This document shows, in pieces, positions 31,085 through 41,037 of a stretch of 64,000 nt of DNA. How positions within the stretch are numbered: position 1 is the first letter of the stretch; every line of letters starts with the position of its first letter. The stretch is from positions 4,913,001-4,977,000 of the forward strand of contig NZ_CP029551.1 in assembly GCF_003173735.1 (NCBI RefSeq), in the 5' to 3' direction. The position numbers and the translations under genes are program-made. The DNA is from Methylobacterium radiodurans (GTDB lineage Bacteria > Pseudomonadota > Alphaproteobacteria > Rhizobiales > Beijerinckiaceae). Below the pieces are notes generated by a model. The model worked only from the letters and a program-made list of their open reading frames with translations. It ran no database searches and had not been told where the DNA came from.

Positions 31085-31600
31085 TTACGAGCCGGCGCCG
31101 CGGTCGAGCACCGTGACGGCGCGGCGGTTCTGCGACCAGCAGGAGATGTCGTTGCAGACCGCGACCGGGCGCTCCTTGCCGTAGGAGACGGTCCGCATCC
31201 GGCCGGCCGCGATGCCGCGGGAGGCGAGGTAGTCGTTCACCGCCTGGGCGCGGCGGGCGCCGAGCGAGAAGTTGTACTCGCGGGTGCCGCGCTCGTCGGC
31301 GTGGCCCTCGATGAGGAAGCTGTAGCGCGGGTAGCGCTGGAGCCAGGCGGCCTGCTTGTCGAGGGTAGCGGTCGCGGTCGGCGTCAGGTCGGTCGAGTCG
31401 GACTCGAAGAAGACGCGGTCGCCGATGTTCACGACGAAGTCCTGGGCGCTGCCGGGCACGCCCGCACCGCCGGCGCCGCCGCCCGCGCCGAAGCCCGAGG
31501 CGTCGGCGAGGTTCGAGTCCTTCGAGCAGGCGCCGAGGCCGAGCGCCGCGCAGAGCGCGAGGCCGAGGGAGACGGCGCGCAGGCGCGGGGAAACGGTCAT
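31085..31600 (-). CDS. pal: Peptidoglycan-associated lipoprotein Pal
   Basis: 171 aa. Signal and lipobox LGLGACSKDS (Cys about 24), a Gly-rich linker, then an OmpA-like domain (about 55-170) with FFESDSTDLTP, IEGHADERGTREYNFSLGARRA and the end QNRRAVTVLDRG. It anchors the outer membrane to peptidoglycan in the Tol-Pal complex. tolQ-tolR-tolA-tolB usually precede pal, but here the upstream gene is an unrelated divergent response regulator. The ATG at 31600 fixes the signal peptide. Confidence 0.95.
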   Translation of the reverse strand: MTVSPRLRAVSLGLALCAALGLGACSKDSNLADASGFGAGGGAGGAGVPGSAQDFVVNIGDRVFFESDSTDLTPTATATLDKQAAWLQRYPRYSFLIEGHADERGTREYNFSLGARRAQAVNDYLASRGIAAGRMRTVSYGKERPVAVCNDISCWSQNRRAVTVLDRGAGS

Positions 31601-31995
31601 GGCTGGTCTCAACTCCTGGAGGCGGGCACCCGAGGCCGGCAACCGGTCTTCAAGGCGCATCCGCTGCGTGTGTCTTGCGACCCTCATAGGCCGGCCCGGT
31701 TAAGCAGTGGTTCCGTCAACCTTGACAGGAGCTTTCGATCAGGCTTCGCGGCGCTCCGCCGTGTGCCCGCGCACCCCGTCCGGCCCGGGGCGCGGCGCCG
31801 GCCCTTCGGCACCGCACCACGGCCGCGCTTACAGGCCCGGAATGCGGCATCGCGGCGGCGATGCAGGGTTTTCTCGTCTCGATCCGGGTCGAGCGTTGCG
31901 CAGACGCTACAGGACAGGGGCTGGAGAACAGTCCTCGCCGAGGGGTTTAACCCTTCTTCAACCAAGAGGGCCGCGAATTCAGCCGGATCGACGGA
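31601..31995 (+). other. Intergenic region without a supported gene
   Basis: 395 bp between divergent pal and a receiver-domain gene. No credible coding frame. At 31947-31961 there is TTAA-N7-TCAA, one base off the CtrA consensus, 35 bp before the receiver gene start. Otherwise nothing recognised. Confidence 0.45.
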
Positions 31996-32403
31996 ATGGT
32001 TCGAACGATGCGCCCTGTACACAACGTCCTCGTGGTCGAGGACAGCTTCATGCTCCTGGAGATCATCACGCAGCTCTGCGCGTCGCATGGCACGCAGGTC
32101 ATCGAGGCCTCGAGCGGCGAGGCCGCGCTGACGATCCTGCGGGAGCGCGGCGCGACGATCGACTGGCTGTTCACCGACATCAACCTGCCGGGCCTGATCG
32201 ACGGCTGGACCGTGGCGGAGACGTTCCGGGCCGCCCATCCCGACCGGCCGGTGGTCTACACCTCGACGGCCCCGAAGCTGCCACCGCGGGCGGTGCCGGG
32301 CAGCCTCTACCTGCGCAAGCCGTTCCAGATCCGCGAGGTGAACGCCCTGTTCCGGATGATGCGCGACGGCGTGTCGGACCAGGGCCTGCGGGCCGCGGGC
32401 TGA
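31996..32403 (+). CDS. Single-domain response regulator
   Basis: 135 aa receiver domain only: LVVEDSFMLLEII, phospho-acceptor Asp in WLFTDINLPGLIDGW, Thr in VVYTSTAP and Lys in YLRKPFQIREV. No output domain. A start at the ATG at 32008 (MRPVHNVL) is equally possible. A near-CtrA motif lies just upstream. It is convergent with the WcbI-like gene, 3 bp between stops. Confidence 0.88.
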   Translation: MVRTMRPVHNVLVVEDSFMLLEIITQLCASHGTQVIEASSGEAALTILRERGATIDWLFTDINLPGLIDGWTVAETFRAAHPDRPVVYTSTAPKLPPRAVPGSLYLRKPFQIREVNALFRMMRDGVSDQGLRAAG

Positions 32404-32406
32404 GTT

Positions 32407-33432
32407 CTACCCCTTCGCCGCCAGGAAGATCTCGGCGATCCAGGGCGAGGTTGCCCAGGTCTCGACGCGCGGACAGGCGAGGTCGCCTGGCGCGGCATCG
32501 TCGTAGAGCTGGAAGCTTGCCGCAATGAAGCCCTCCAGATCGTAGAGGACCGGGAAGGCCGCCCCGCGGGGCTTGCGCTTGAACAGGTAGGAGCCGGTGA
32601 TGCCGAACTGCTCCGCCACCGGCGGGTAGACCGGCCAGACCACGTCGTGGACCAGCTCGTCGCCGAGGTAGTCCTCGACCGCGACGGGCTCGGGCGTGAA
32701 CCCGCTCTCGGCGAGCAGCCGCCGGGCGATGTCGCCGATGACGTAGGCCTTCGGGTGGTTGATCACGTGCATGAAGGCGCCGCGGCGACTCCAGCGGCCG
32801 ACCTCGCGCTCCAGGCCGAAGCCAATGCCCGCCGAGCTTGTGACCAGCTCGCGCACCGCCGGGTCCCAGTGGTCGAAATATCCGAGGCGCTGGAATACGT
32901 CCTCCCGGAACAGGCTCGCGGTCTGCGCCACGGTGAGGCCGAGGCGGTGGGCGCAGAGCGCGATCGCCGAGTGGTACTGGCCGAGCGGCGAGGCCGCGAG
33001 CTTCTGGTCGGCGAGGTTCTGGGTGCGCCCGGCATAGACCATGTCCGGGTGGAAGGCCGAGAACACGATCGTCGGGAACATCTTCAGGCGCTTCTCGCGC
33101 GCGAACAGCGTGCCGCTGTCGCCGCCCGGCAGCAAACCGCCCGGAAAGGCCTGGGAATAGACGTGGTCGAAGCCCGCGAGCGTCGCCGCGAGCCCGTCGA
33201 GCGTGCCGTGGTCGCGCCGGAGCGTGCCCATCGAGAGATAGCGGACCGGGCTCTCGGGAGCGAAGAGCCGCATCGCCTGCGCCACGCCGCGCCCTTGGCA
33301 GTTGCCCAGCACTGCGATGCTCGGACCCTTGCGCCCGTCATCGACCGCCTTCGCGCGCCACGGTCTTGCCCAGGATGGCGCCGACAAGGAGAACGCGCTG
33401 CGGGCGCGCCGGGGCAGATCGCTGATGGCCAA
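32407..33432 (-). CDS. WcbI-like polysaccharide biosynthesis/modification protein
   Basis: 341 aa. The N-terminal SIAVLGNCQGRGVAQAMRLF carries the GNCQ motif of the WcbI family, SGNH-like proteins of capsule loci thought to be acetyltransferases or hydrolases. FPTIVFSAFHPDM and the late FMHVINHPKAYVIGDIA fit the family. The only in-frame starts upstream of the motif are TTG codons (33432 or 33387), so the start is uncertain. It is divergent from the GSCFA gene, which may act on the same glycan. Confidence 0.72.
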   Translation of the reverse strand: MAISDLPRRARSAFSLSAPSWARPWRAKAVDDGRKGPSIAVLGNCQGRGVAQAMRLFAPESPVRYLSMGTLRRDHGTLDGLAATLAGFDHVYSQAFPGGLLPGGDSGTLFAREKRLKMFPTIVFSAFHPDMVYAGRTQNLADQKLAASPLGQYHSAIALCAHRLGLTVAQTASLFREDVFQRLGYFDHWDPAVRELVTSSAGIGFGLEREVGRWSRRGAFMHVINHPKAYVIGDIARRLLAESGFTPEPVAVEDYLGDELVHDVVWPVYPPVAEQFGITGSYLFKRKPRGAAFPVLYDLEGFIAASFQLYDDAAPGDLACPRVETWATSPWIAEIFLAAKG

Positions 33433-33513
33433 GGCTGTGCCGGGGGTCTCGCGGGAGCGGGGTTCGCGGTCTATGCGAGACGCTCTTACCGCATCGGACG
33501 AAGGATCGGGAAG

Positions 33514-34578
33514 TTGGCTTCAAATCCGTATACGGGTCTACCGGCCGAGCGATTCTGGCGCAAGGTCGTCACCAACGTGCCGCCCTTCGCGGTCAACCCG
33601 CACCCCAAGGAGACCTTCGCGATCGCCCGGACCGACAAGGTCGCGACCGGCGGCTCCTGCTTCGCCCAGCGCGTCGCCGAGGCCCTGCGGGAGGCCGGGT
33701 TCAACTACTACCTCACCGAGGCGCCCGCGCCCGGCATGAGCGGCAACGAGGCCAATGCCCGCCAGTTCGGCACCTTCTCGGCCCGCTACGGCAACCTCTA
33801 CTACACGCGCCAGTTCGTGCAGCTCTTCGACCGGGCCTACGGCCGGTTCGAGCCCGAGCTGACGGCGTGGCTGCGCGAGGACGGGCGCTACGTCGATCCG
33901 TTCCGGCCGACCGTCGAGCCTGACGGCTTCGCCAGCGAGGCGGAGGTGATCGCCGCCCGCGACGCGCACCTCGCCGAGGTGCGCCGCCTGTTCGAGACCC
34001 TGGACGTCTTCGTGCTGACGCTCGGCCTCACCGAGGGCTGGCGCTGGCGCGCCGACGGGGCCGCGCTGCCGCTGGCGCCGGGGGTCGCGGGCGGCACCTT
34101 CGACCCGGACCTCTACGAGTGCGTCAATGCGGGCGCGGCGGAGGTGCTGGGGGATCTACGCGGCTTCCTCGACCGGCTCTGGAGCGTGAACCCGGCCGCG
34201 CGGGTGATCTTCACGGTCTCGCCCGTGCCGATGATCGCGACCTACATGGACCGACACGTGATGGAGTCGAACAGCTACTCCAAGTCGGTGCTGCGCGTGG
34301 CGGCCGGCGAGGTCTGCACCGGCGACCCGCGGGCCGTGTACTTCCCCGCCTACGACATCGTCACCAGCAACGTGAACGCGGGCCGCTACTACAACGACGA
34401 CCAGCGCACCATCAACGACGCGGGCGTGCGCCACGTGATGCGCCTGTTCCTGCAGACCTTCGCGAAGGACCGCGCCGTCCCGGCCCCGGTCCAGGCCGCG
34501 GCCGACATCACCGCGGAGTTCGAGGGCAGCGCGGGCGTGATCTGCGACGAGGAGCAGATCGAGCGCAGCGTGGCGTGA
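33514..34578 (+). CDS. GSCFA domain protein
   Basis: 354 aa. The motif TGGSCFAQRVAEAL (Cys about 49) names the GSCFA family, related to SGNH/GDSL hydrolases. Later blocks VLTLGLTEGWRW, FTVSPVPMIATY and YFPAYDIV are typical of it. Family members modify surface polysaccharides or act as lipases/esterases; the substrate is unknown. The TTG at 33514 gives the family-like N-terminus ASNPYTGLPAERFWRKVV, and no ATG is available before the conserved region. Divergent from a WcbI-like gene, with kdsA (KDO synthesis) next. Confidence 0.8.
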   Translation: MASNPYTGLPAERFWRKVVTNVPPFAVNPHPKETFAIARTDKVATGGSCFAQRVAEALREAGFNYYLTEAPAPGMSGNEANARQFGTFSARYGNLYYTRQFVQLFDRAYGRFEPELTAWLREDGRYVDPFRPTVEPDGFASEAEVIAARDAHLAEVRRLFETLDVFVLTLGLTEGWRWRADGAALPLAPGVAGGTFDPDLYECVNAGAAEVLGDLRGFLDRLWSVNPAARVIFTVSPVPMIATYMDRHVMESNSYSKSVLRVAAGEVCTGDPRAVYFPAYDIVTSNVNAGRYYNDDQRTINDAGVRHVMRLFLQTFAKDRAVPAPVQAAADITAEFEGSAGVICDEEQIERSVA

Positions 34579-34708
34579 TCCCGTTCCCGGCCGACCGGAT
34601 CGGTCAGGATCCCTCCATCGTCAGTCCGGGGCGCCGCGGGCGAACCCGGACGATGGCTTGGGCTCGACGGCTCGGACGCGACGACGAAGGGGGCGCCCGG
34701 ACGCCGGC

Positions 34709-35581
34709 TCAGGCGGCGGGCCGCGCCTTCGCCAGCCGGTCGAAGGCGACGAGTTCGTCGAGCAGGGCCGGCATGTCCGGCAGCGCCACCATGTTCGGGC
34801 CGTCCGAAGGGGCCCGGTCGGGATCAGGATGGGTCTCGATGAAGACGCCCGCCACGCCGACCGCGACCGCGGCGCGGGCGAGAACGGCGACGAACTCGCG
34901 CTGGCCGCCGGAGCTTGCCCCCTGCCCGCCCGGCTGCTGCACCGAGTGGGTCGCGTCGAACACCACGGGCGCGCCGCCGGTGACGCGGGCCATGATCGGC
35001 AGGCTGCGCATGTCGGAGACGAGCGTGTTGTAGCCGAAGGAGGCGCCGCGCTCGGTGACCAAGACGTTCGGGTTGCCGGCCTGCGTCACCTTGGCGGCAA
35101 CGTGCTGCATGTCCCAAGGCGCGAGGAACTGGCCCTTCTTGACGTTGACCGCCCGGCCGGTGCGCGCGGCGGCGAGCAGCAGGTCGGTCTGGCGGCAGAG
35201 GAAGGCCGGGATCTGCAGCACGTCCACCACCTCGGCGACCGGCGCGCACTGCTCGGCCGCGTGCACGTCGGTCAGCACCGGCAGCCCCAGCGTCTCGCGG
35301 ATCTCGGCAAAGATCGGCAGCGCGCCCTCCAGGCCGAGGCCGCGGGCGGCGATGCCGGAGGTGCGGTTGGCCTTGTCGAAGGAGGCCTTGAAGACGAGGC
35401 CGATCCCGCGCGCCTCGGCCATCGCCTTCAGGGCGGCGGCGATCTCCAGGGCGTGGGCGCGTCCCTCGAGCTGGCAGGGGCCGGCGATGAGGGCGAGCGG
35501 CAGGTGGTTGCCGAAGGCGGCGCCGCCGACCTTCACGGTGGCGGGCGCGGTGGCTGGGATAGGCGAGACTGAGTCCGACAT
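34709..35581 (-). CDS. kdsA: 3-deoxy-8-phosphooctulonate synthase (KDO-8-phosphate synthase)
   Basis: 290 aa. It condenses phosphoenolpyruvate with arabinose-5-phosphate to give KDO-8-phosphate for the LPS inner core. Landmarks: [82 protein letters not shown] and [17 protein letters not shown]. Standard length. Cys in GPCQ and the downstream pattern resemble metal-dependent members, but I did not settle the class. Confidence 0.97.
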   Translation of the reverse strand: MSDSVSPIPATAPATVKVGGAAFGNHLPLALIAGPCQLEGRAHALEIAAALKAMAEARGIGLVFKASFDKANRTSGIAARGLGLEGALPIFAEIRETLGLPVLTDVHAAEQCAPVAEVVDVLQIPAFLCRQTDLLLAAARTGRAVNVKKGQFLAPWDMQHVAAKVTQAGNPNVLVTERGASFGYNTLVSDMRSLPIMARVTGGAPVVFDATHSVQQPGGQGASSGGQREFVAVLARAAVAVGVAGVFIETHPDPDRAPSDGPNMVALPDMPALLDELVAFDRLAKARPAA

Positions 35582-35590
35582 GGCGCCGGT

Positions 35591-36106
35591 CTAACCGGCC
35601 GGGCGCGCCTGCGGAAGGGCGGCCTTGCGCACGAGGGCGCCCCGCCGTCCCGGCCGCTCGCGCCGCCGCTCCACCACGCAGAGGCTGGCCCAGCCGGAGA
35701 GGGCCACAGCGCCGGGGCCGGCCTCGCAGCGGATCGCCACGTCGTCGACCTGGGCCAGCATCGGCGCCCCGGCGAGCAGCGCGTCCTGGTGCAGGTTGAG
35801 CGCCGCCACCTGCGCGTCCCGGAGCCGAGCCCTGCCCAGCGACTCGGCCGCGAGCCCCACCAGCGTGAACCAGCCGACCGGCGGCCGGCGCTCGGCCGAA
35901 CCGATCACGATCCGGGCGGGCGCCCGGCAATCGAGGCTCATCCGGTCGGCGTCCGCTGCCCGGAACACCGCGCCGGGCTCCGCCCGGCCCGCGAGCGAGG
36001 CGCCCGTCACGCGGATCACCCGCGCGGTGAGCGCGTCGCAGGAATCCGCGCGCGCCGGGGTGGCGGACAGGCAGGCGAGAGCGAGAAGGAGCGGGGCGGC
36101 GCGCAT
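35591..36106 (-). CDS. Hypothetical secreted protein
   Basis: 171 aa. Signal peptide MRAAPLLLALACLSATPARA, then a mature domain with four Cys (DSCDAL, LDCRAP, IRCEAG, LCVVER) that could pair as disulfides. Mostly beta-type composition, ending in an Arg-rich tail. No family recognised. The ATG at 36106 is chosen because the signal peptide starts there. It lies upstream of kdsA (9 bp gap), so it may share its transcript. Confidence 0.6.
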   Translation of the reverse strand: MRAAPLLLALACLSATPARADSCDALTARVIRVTGASLAGRAEPGAVFRAADADRMSLDCRAPARIVIGSAERRPPVGWFTLVGLAAESLGRARLRDAQVAALNLHQDALLAGAPMLAQVDDVAIRCEAGPGAVALSGWASLCVVERRRERPGRRGALVRKAALPQARPAG

Positions 36107-36157
36107 GGCATCGATGTAGCCCGCGTCCGGCATCGGTGAACAGGGGCGCGGAAGCCA

Positions 36158-36191
36158 GGAAGGCGCCGCCCGCTGCCGGACGGCGCCTTCC
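36158..36191 (-). terminator. Terminator downstream of the HtrA protease gene
   Basis: Perfect 11-bp stem (GGAAGGCGCCG with CGGCGCCTTCC), 12-nt loop, weak T content after it on the minus strand. It lies 26 bp after the protease stop codon. Confidence 0.6.
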
Positions 36192-36216
36192 CGTTGATCG
36201 TCGGGCGAACCTGCGG

Positions 36217-37731
36217 TCAGCCCGCCTTGTTGAGCTGCACCGCGACGAATCGGGTGACGCCCTTGCCGTTCTTGACCCGCATCAGCACCGCCCTGCGGCC
36301 GGCGCTCTCGGCGGAGCGGATCTGCGCGGCGACCTCCGAGGGCTTGCTGACGCTCTGGCCGCCCACATCGAGGATCAGGTCGCCCTGCTCGATGCCCTTG
36401 GCGGCGGCCGGCCCGTCGGGGTCGACCTCGACCACCGCGACGCCCTGGTCGGCGAGGCCGACCTCGGAGGCGGGAGCGAGGCTCAGGCCGAGCCGCGGCT
36501 GGCCGTTCGACTCCTCGCCGCTGCCCCGGCTCGCCACCTTGCCGTCGGTCGGGAGCGATCCGAGCGTCACCGTCGCGGTGTCGCTCTTGCTGCCGCGCAG
36601 GTAGGCGAGTTCGACCTTGGAACCCGGCTTGAGGCCGGCGATCTTGCGCGACAGCTCCTTGGCGTCGTTGATCGGCTCGCCGTTGACCTTCTCGATCACG
36701 TCGCCGGACTTGAGGCCGGCCTTCGCGGCGGGCGTTCCGTCCTCGGCGTGATCGACCAGAGCGCCCTTGGGCTTGGCCAGGCCCAGGCCCTCGGCGATGT
36801 CCTGCGTCACCGGCTGGACCTGCACGCCGAGATAGCCGCGGGCGACCTTGCCGTCGGTGCGCAACTGCTCGACCACGGCCTGGACGGTCTCGGCCGGGAT
36901 CGCGAAGGCGAGGCCGACGCTGCCGCCGGACGGCGAGGCGATCGCGGTGTTCACGCCCACCACCTCGCCGTTGACGTTGAAGGTGGGACCACCCGAGTTG
37001 CCCTTGTTGATCGGGGCGTCGATCTGCAGGAAGTCGTCGTAGGGGCCGGCGCCGATGTCGCGACCGCGGGCCGAGACGATGCCGGCCGTGACCGTGCCGC
37101 CGAGGCCGAACGGGTTGCCGATCGCCACCACCCAGTCGCCGACGCGGGGCGCGCCCTTGCCGAACTGGACGTAGGGGTAGCTGCCGGCCTCCTTGATCTT
37201 CAGGAGGGCGATGTCGGTCTTGGAATCCTTTCCGATGACCTTGGCGTCGAGCGTGCGGCCGTCGTCGAGGGTCACCTGCACGGTCTTGCTGTGATCGACC
37301 ACGTGGTTGTTCGTCACCACGTAGCCGTCGGCCGAGATGATGAAGCCCGAGCCCACGGCGCCGCGGCTGCCGCCGCGCTGCTGCGGGCCGCCCGGAGCCC
37401 CATTCTGGCCGAAGCGGCGGAAGAACTCGCGCAGCTGCGGCGGCACGTTCTGCATGTTGCGGCCGCTCTGGCCGGGGCCGTCGTCGTCGTCCGCGCTCGC
37501 CGTGTCGTCGAGCTTGACCTTCACCGAGACGACACCGGGCTTCACCTTGTCGACGATGTTGGCGAACGAGCCCGGCGGGTGCTCGGGCGCCTCGATCGGG
37601 GTCTTGGGCAGGGCCTGGGCATAGGCCGGGGTGGCGGCGGGCAGGTAGGCGCCGCCGATCGCCCCGGTCGTCACGAGGGCGGCTGCGGCCACGGAAGCGA
37701 GGGCGCGGCGCTGGGTACGGGTCTCGGGCAT
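36217..37731 (-). CDS. Periplasmic Do-family serine protease (DegP/HtrA-like)
   Basis: 504 aa. Signal peptide ([20 protein letters not shown] to AYAQA), a linker with a Gln/Gly-rich loop, trypsin-like protease with His 143 (TNNHVVDHS), Asp 173 (KTDIALLKI) and Ser 246 (GNSGGPTFN), then two PDZ domains (about 290-380, [12 protein letters not shown], and 400-500). It degrades or refolds misfolded envelope proteins. The ATG at 37731 is set by the signal peptide. Divergent from sugE. Names degP, degQ or mucD are equally possible. Confidence 0.93.
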   Translation of the reverse strand: MPETRTQRRALASVAAAALVTTGAIGGAYLPAATPAYAQALPKTPIEAPEHPPGSFANIVDKVKPGVVSVKVKLDDTASADDDDGPGQSGRNMQNVPPQLREFFRRFGQNGAPGGPQQRGGSRGAVGSGFIISADGYVVTNNHVVDHSKTVQVTLDDGRTLDAKVIGKDSKTDIALLKIKEAGSYPYVQFGKGAPRVGDWVVAIGNPFGLGGTVTAGIVSARGRDIGAGPYDDFLQIDAPINKGNSGGPTFNVNGEVVGVNTAIASPSGGSVGLAFAIPAETVQAVVEQLRTDGKVARGYLGVQVQPVTQDIAEGLGLAKPKGALVDHAEDGTPAAKAGLKSGDVIEKVNGEPINDAKELSRKIAGLKPGSKVELAYLRGSKSDTATVTLGSLPTDGKVASRGSGEESNGQPRLGLSLAPASEVGLADQGVAVVEVDPDGPAAAKGIEQGDLILDVGGQSVSKPSEVAAQIRSAESAGRRAVLMRVKNGKGVTRFVAVQLNKAG

Positions 37732-37907
37732 CGGGATCTCCGGTCGGGAAGCTCTGCGCCGCGCGAGCGGCGATGAGACCGTCCTACCGGGGCGCCCCTG
37801 ACCCGCCCGTGGCTGGCGGATTACGCTTTGGTCAGGTTCGGCCCCGGGGTTGGTTCGCGCGCGCCGATCGCGCACAGAGCGCGGGCAACCTCGGGAGATG
37901 CGGAACC

Positions 37908-38222
37908 GTGGCCTGGATCATCCTCTTCCTCGCCGGCCTGCTGGAGACCGGCTGGGCGATCGGCCTGAAATATACGGAGGGCTTCACGAAGCTCGTGCCC
38001 TCGGTGCTGACGCTCGCCACGATGGCGGCGAGCGTGGTGCTGCTCTCGATCGCGCTGCGCACCCTGCCGGTCGGGACCGGCTACGCGGTCTGGACCGGCA
38101 TCGGCGCGGTGGGCACGGCGATCCTCGGCATCGTGCTGTTCGGCGAGCCCGCGACCGCCGCCCGGATCGCCTGCATCGGGCTGATCGTGGCCGGGATCGC
38201 GGGGCTGAAGTTCGCGAGCTGA
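37908..38222 (+). CDS. sugE: Small multidrug resistance family transporter (SugE/Gdx-like)
   Basis: 104 aa with four membrane helices and the SMR signature: [25 protein letters not shown], with the essential Glu about residue 13, and [22 protein letters not shown]. The WAIGLK and GTAILGI pattern fits the SugE/Gdx subgroup, which exports guanidinium or quaternary ammonium compounds by proton exchange as an antiparallel dimer. Start is GTG at 37908. No clear guanidine riboswitch was seen upstream. The stop is 4 bp from the valS stop (convergent). Confidence 0.9.
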   Translation: MAWIILFLAGLLETGWAIGLKYTEGFTKLVPSVLTLATMAASVVLLSIALRTLPVGTGYAVWTGIGAVGTAILGIVLFGEPATAARIACIGLIVAGIAGLKFAS

Positions 38223-38226
38223 GGCC

Positions 38227-40941
38227 TCACGTCTCCAGCCGGCTCAGCGCCTCGCGGATCCTGGCCAGCCGCTCGCTCTCCGCGTCGCGGCGCTCGCGGT
38301 TCTCCTCCACGATCTCCTCGGGCGCGCGGGCGATGAAGTCCGCGTTGCCGAGCTTGCCGTCGATCTTGCGGATCTCGCCCTCGGCCTTGGCGGCCTCCTT
38401 GTGCAGGCGGGCGACCTCGGCGGCGAGGTCCACGATGCCCTCCAGCGGCAGGGCCGCGACGCTGCCGCGCACGAGGAGCTGCACGGCGTTCTTCGGTGCG
38501 GTCTCGGCGAAGGTGATGTCGGAGAGCCGGGCGAGGCGCACCAGCGTGTCGCGCCACGCCTCGATCCGGGCGCGCACCTCCGGGCTCGCGCCGACGATCA
38601 CCAGCGGCACCTGGGCGGCGGCCGGCACACTCGTCTCGGAGCGGGCGGAGCGGACCTCGGTCACCAGATCGACTACATAGCCGACCTCCGCCTCCGCCCG
38701 GGGATCGGCGAGGCCGGCGAGCGCCGGCCAGGGGGCGAGCGCAAGCAGGCCGCGCCCGGGCAGCCCCGCGCCCTTGATCGCCCAGAGCTCCTCCGTGAGG
38801 AAGGGCATGAAGGGGTGCAGGAGCTTGGCGATCTGGTCGATCAGGAAGGCGATGCTGGCCTGCGTCTCGGCCTTCAGGCCCGCATCGACGCCCTCGCCCT
38901 GCAGTACGGGCTTGGCCAGTTCGAGATACCAGTCGCAGAAGATGTTCCAGACGAAGCGGTAGGCGGCGGTGGCCGCGTCGTTGAAGCGGTAGGCGTCGAG
39001 CGCGGCCTCGACTTCCGCGACCGCGCGGGCCGCCTCGCCGAGCGCCCAGCGGTTGACGGGCTGGCGCGCATCCTCCGGCTGGAAGGCCGGATCGAGCCGG
39101 CAGCCGTTGAGCTCCGCAAAGCGGGCGGCGTTCCAGAGCTTCGTCGCGAAGTTGCGGTAGCCCTCGACGCGGTTGACCGCGAGCTTGATGTCGCGGCCCT
39201 GCGCCGCCATCGCGGCGAGGGTGAAGCGCAGCGCGTCGGCGCCGTACTGGTCGATCAGCCCGAGCGGATCGACGACGTTGCCCTTCGACTTCGACATCTT
39301 GGCACCCGACGCATCGCGCACCAGCGTGTGCAGGTAGACGGTCGCGAACGGCACCCGGTCGGTGACGTGGAGCCCCAGCATCATCATGCGGGCGACCCAG
39401 AAGAACAGGATGTCCTTGCCGGTCACCAGCGTGCTGGTCGGGTAGAAGCGGGCGAGTTCCGTGGTGTTCTCCGGCCAGCCGAGCGTGGAGAAGGGCCAGA
39501 GGCCGGAGGAGAACCACGTGTCGAGGACGTCCGGGTCGCGGGTGAGCGCGACCGGCCGGCCGCGCGCGGCCTCGGCCTTCTCCAGCGCCCCGGCCTCGTC
39601 CGGCGCGACGTAGATGCCGCCCTCGTCGTCGTACCAGACAGGGATCTGGTGGCCCCACCAGAGCTGGCGCGAGATGCACCAGGGCTCGATGTTCTCCAGC
39701 CACTGGAAGAAGATCTTCTCGTAGTTGTCCGGCACGAAGCGGGTCTGCCCGTCGCGCACCGCCTGGAGCGCGCGCTCGGCCAGCGGCTTGACGTTCACGT
39801 ACCACTGGTCGGTGAGGTAGGGCTCGATCACGACGCCCGAACGGTCGCCGTGCGGCACCGCGTGGATGTTCAGCTCGATCTGGCGCAGGCGGCCGCGCTC
39901 CTCCATCAGGGCGACGACGCGCTTCCTCGCCTCGGCCCGGTCGAGGCCGTGGAGCGCCAGCGTCTCGGCCTCGGGCGCGGCATCCGCCAGGAAGGCGGCG
40001 TTGCCGTCGATGAGAATGCGGGCCTCGGGATCGAGCACGTTGATCAGCGCGCAGCCGTGGCGCTTGCCCACCTCGAAGTCGTTGAAGTCGTGCGCGGGCG
40101 TGATCTTCACCGCGCCGGTGCCCTTCTCGGGGTCGGAATAGGCGTCCGCCACGATCGGGATCAGGCGACCGACGAGGGGCAGGCGCACCCGCTTGCCGAC
40201 CAGCGCGGTATAGCGCTCGTCCTCCGGGTGGACCGCGACCGCCGTGTCGCCGAGCATCGTCTCCGGGCGGGTCGTGGCGACCGTGATGACCGCGCCGGTC
40301 TCGGCGCCATTTTCGTCCACGACCGGATAGTCGAAGTGCCAGAGATGGCCCTTGGTCTCGATCTGCTGGACCTCGAGGTCGGAGATCGCGGTCTGGAACT
40401 TCGGGTCCCAGTTCACGAGGCGCTTGTCGCGGTAGATCAGCCCCTGCGCGTGCAGGTCCACGAACACCTTGAGGACGGCGGCCGAGAGCCCCTCGTCCAT
40501 GGTGAAGCGCTCGCGCGACCAGTCGCAGGAGGCGCCGAGCCGCTTGAGCTGGTTGACGATCGCGCCGCCCGACTCCGCCTTCCAGGCCCAGACCCGCTCC
40601 AGGAAGGCCTCGCGGCCGAGGCTGCGGCGGTCCGGCTCGCCGTCGGCGGCGAGCTTGCGCTCCACCACCATCTGGGTGGCGATGCCGGCATGGTCGGTGC
40701 CGGGCTGCCAGAGCACGTCCTTGCCCCGCATCCGCTCGAAGCGGCAGAGCACGTCCTGCAGGGTGTTGTTGAGGGCGTGCCCCATATGGAGCGTGCCCGT
40801 CACGTTTGGCGGCGGGATGACGATGCAGTAGGGCTCGGCCCCGGCGCGCTCGGGCCGGCCGGCGCGGAAGGCGCCCTCCGCCTCCCAGGCGCCGGAGACG
40901 CGCGCCTCGACGGCGGCGGGGTCGAAGGTCTTGTCCATCAT
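38227..40941 (-). CDS. valS: Valine--tRNA ligase
   Basis: 904 aa class I synthetase. HIGH-type motif is [17 protein letters not shown], with the KMSKSKGN loop near residue 550. The editing (CP1) domain, the tRNA-binding anticodon domain and a C-terminal coiled-coil arm (about 845-904, [20 protein letters not shown], with ValS-type [13 protein letters not shown]) are all present. Full length for ValS. It is the last gene of the pcm-tolC-popZ-valS series on the minus strand, 96 bp after popZ. Confidence 0.98.
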   Translation of the reverse strand: MMDKTFDPAAVEARVSGAWEAEGAFRAGRPERAGAEPYCIVIPPPNVTGTLHMGHALNNTLQDVLCRFERMRGKDVLWQPGTDHAGIATQMVVERKLAADGEPDRRSLGREAFLERVWAWKAESGGAIVNQLKRLGASCDWSRERFTMDEGLSAAVLKVFVDLHAQGLIYRDKRLVNWDPKFQTAISDLEVQQIETKGHLWHFDYPVVDENGAETGAVITVATTRPETMLGDTAVAVHPEDERYTALVGKRVRLPLVGRLIPIVADAYSDPEKGTGAVKITPAHDFNDFEVGKRHGCALINVLDPEARILIDGNAAFLADAAPEAETLALHGLDRAEARKRVVALMEERGRLRQIELNIHAVPHGDRSGVVIEPYLTDQWYVNVKPLAERALQAVRDGQTRFVPDNYEKIFFQWLENIEPWCISRQLWWGHQIPVWYDDEGGIYVAPDEAGALEKAEAARGRPVALTRDPDVLDTWFSSGLWPFSTLGWPENTTELARFYPTSTLVTGKDILFFWVARMMMLGLHVTDRVPFATVYLHTLVRDASGAKMSKSKGNVVDPLGLIDQYGADALRFTLAAMAAQGRDIKLAVNRVEGYRNFATKLWNAARFAELNGCRLDPAFQPEDARQPVNRWALGEAARAVAEVEAALDAYRFNDAATAAYRFVWNIFCDWYLELAKPVLQGEGVDAGLKAETQASIAFLIDQIAKLLHPFMPFLTEELWAIKGAGLPGRGLLALAPWPALAGLADPRAEAEVGYVVDLVTEVRSARSETSVPAAAQVPLVIVGASPEVRARIEAWRDTLVRLARLSDITFAETAPKNAVQLLVRGSVAALPLEGIVDLAAEVARLHKEAAKAEGEIRKIDGKLGNADFIARAPEEIVEENRERRDAESERLARIREALSRLET

Positions 40942-41037
40942 GGGATGTTCGGGCCGATCGCGGGCGTGTCTGGAAGCTGCCCGCTTTCAACCCGTCGCGG
41001 GCGTCCCGTCAACACGGCACGCCCATCCGAGGCGGGA

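Noticed and set aside
37732..37907. Possible guanidine riboswitch before sugE
   Set aside because: No ykkC or mini-ykkC-type conserved loops are visible in the intergenic region.
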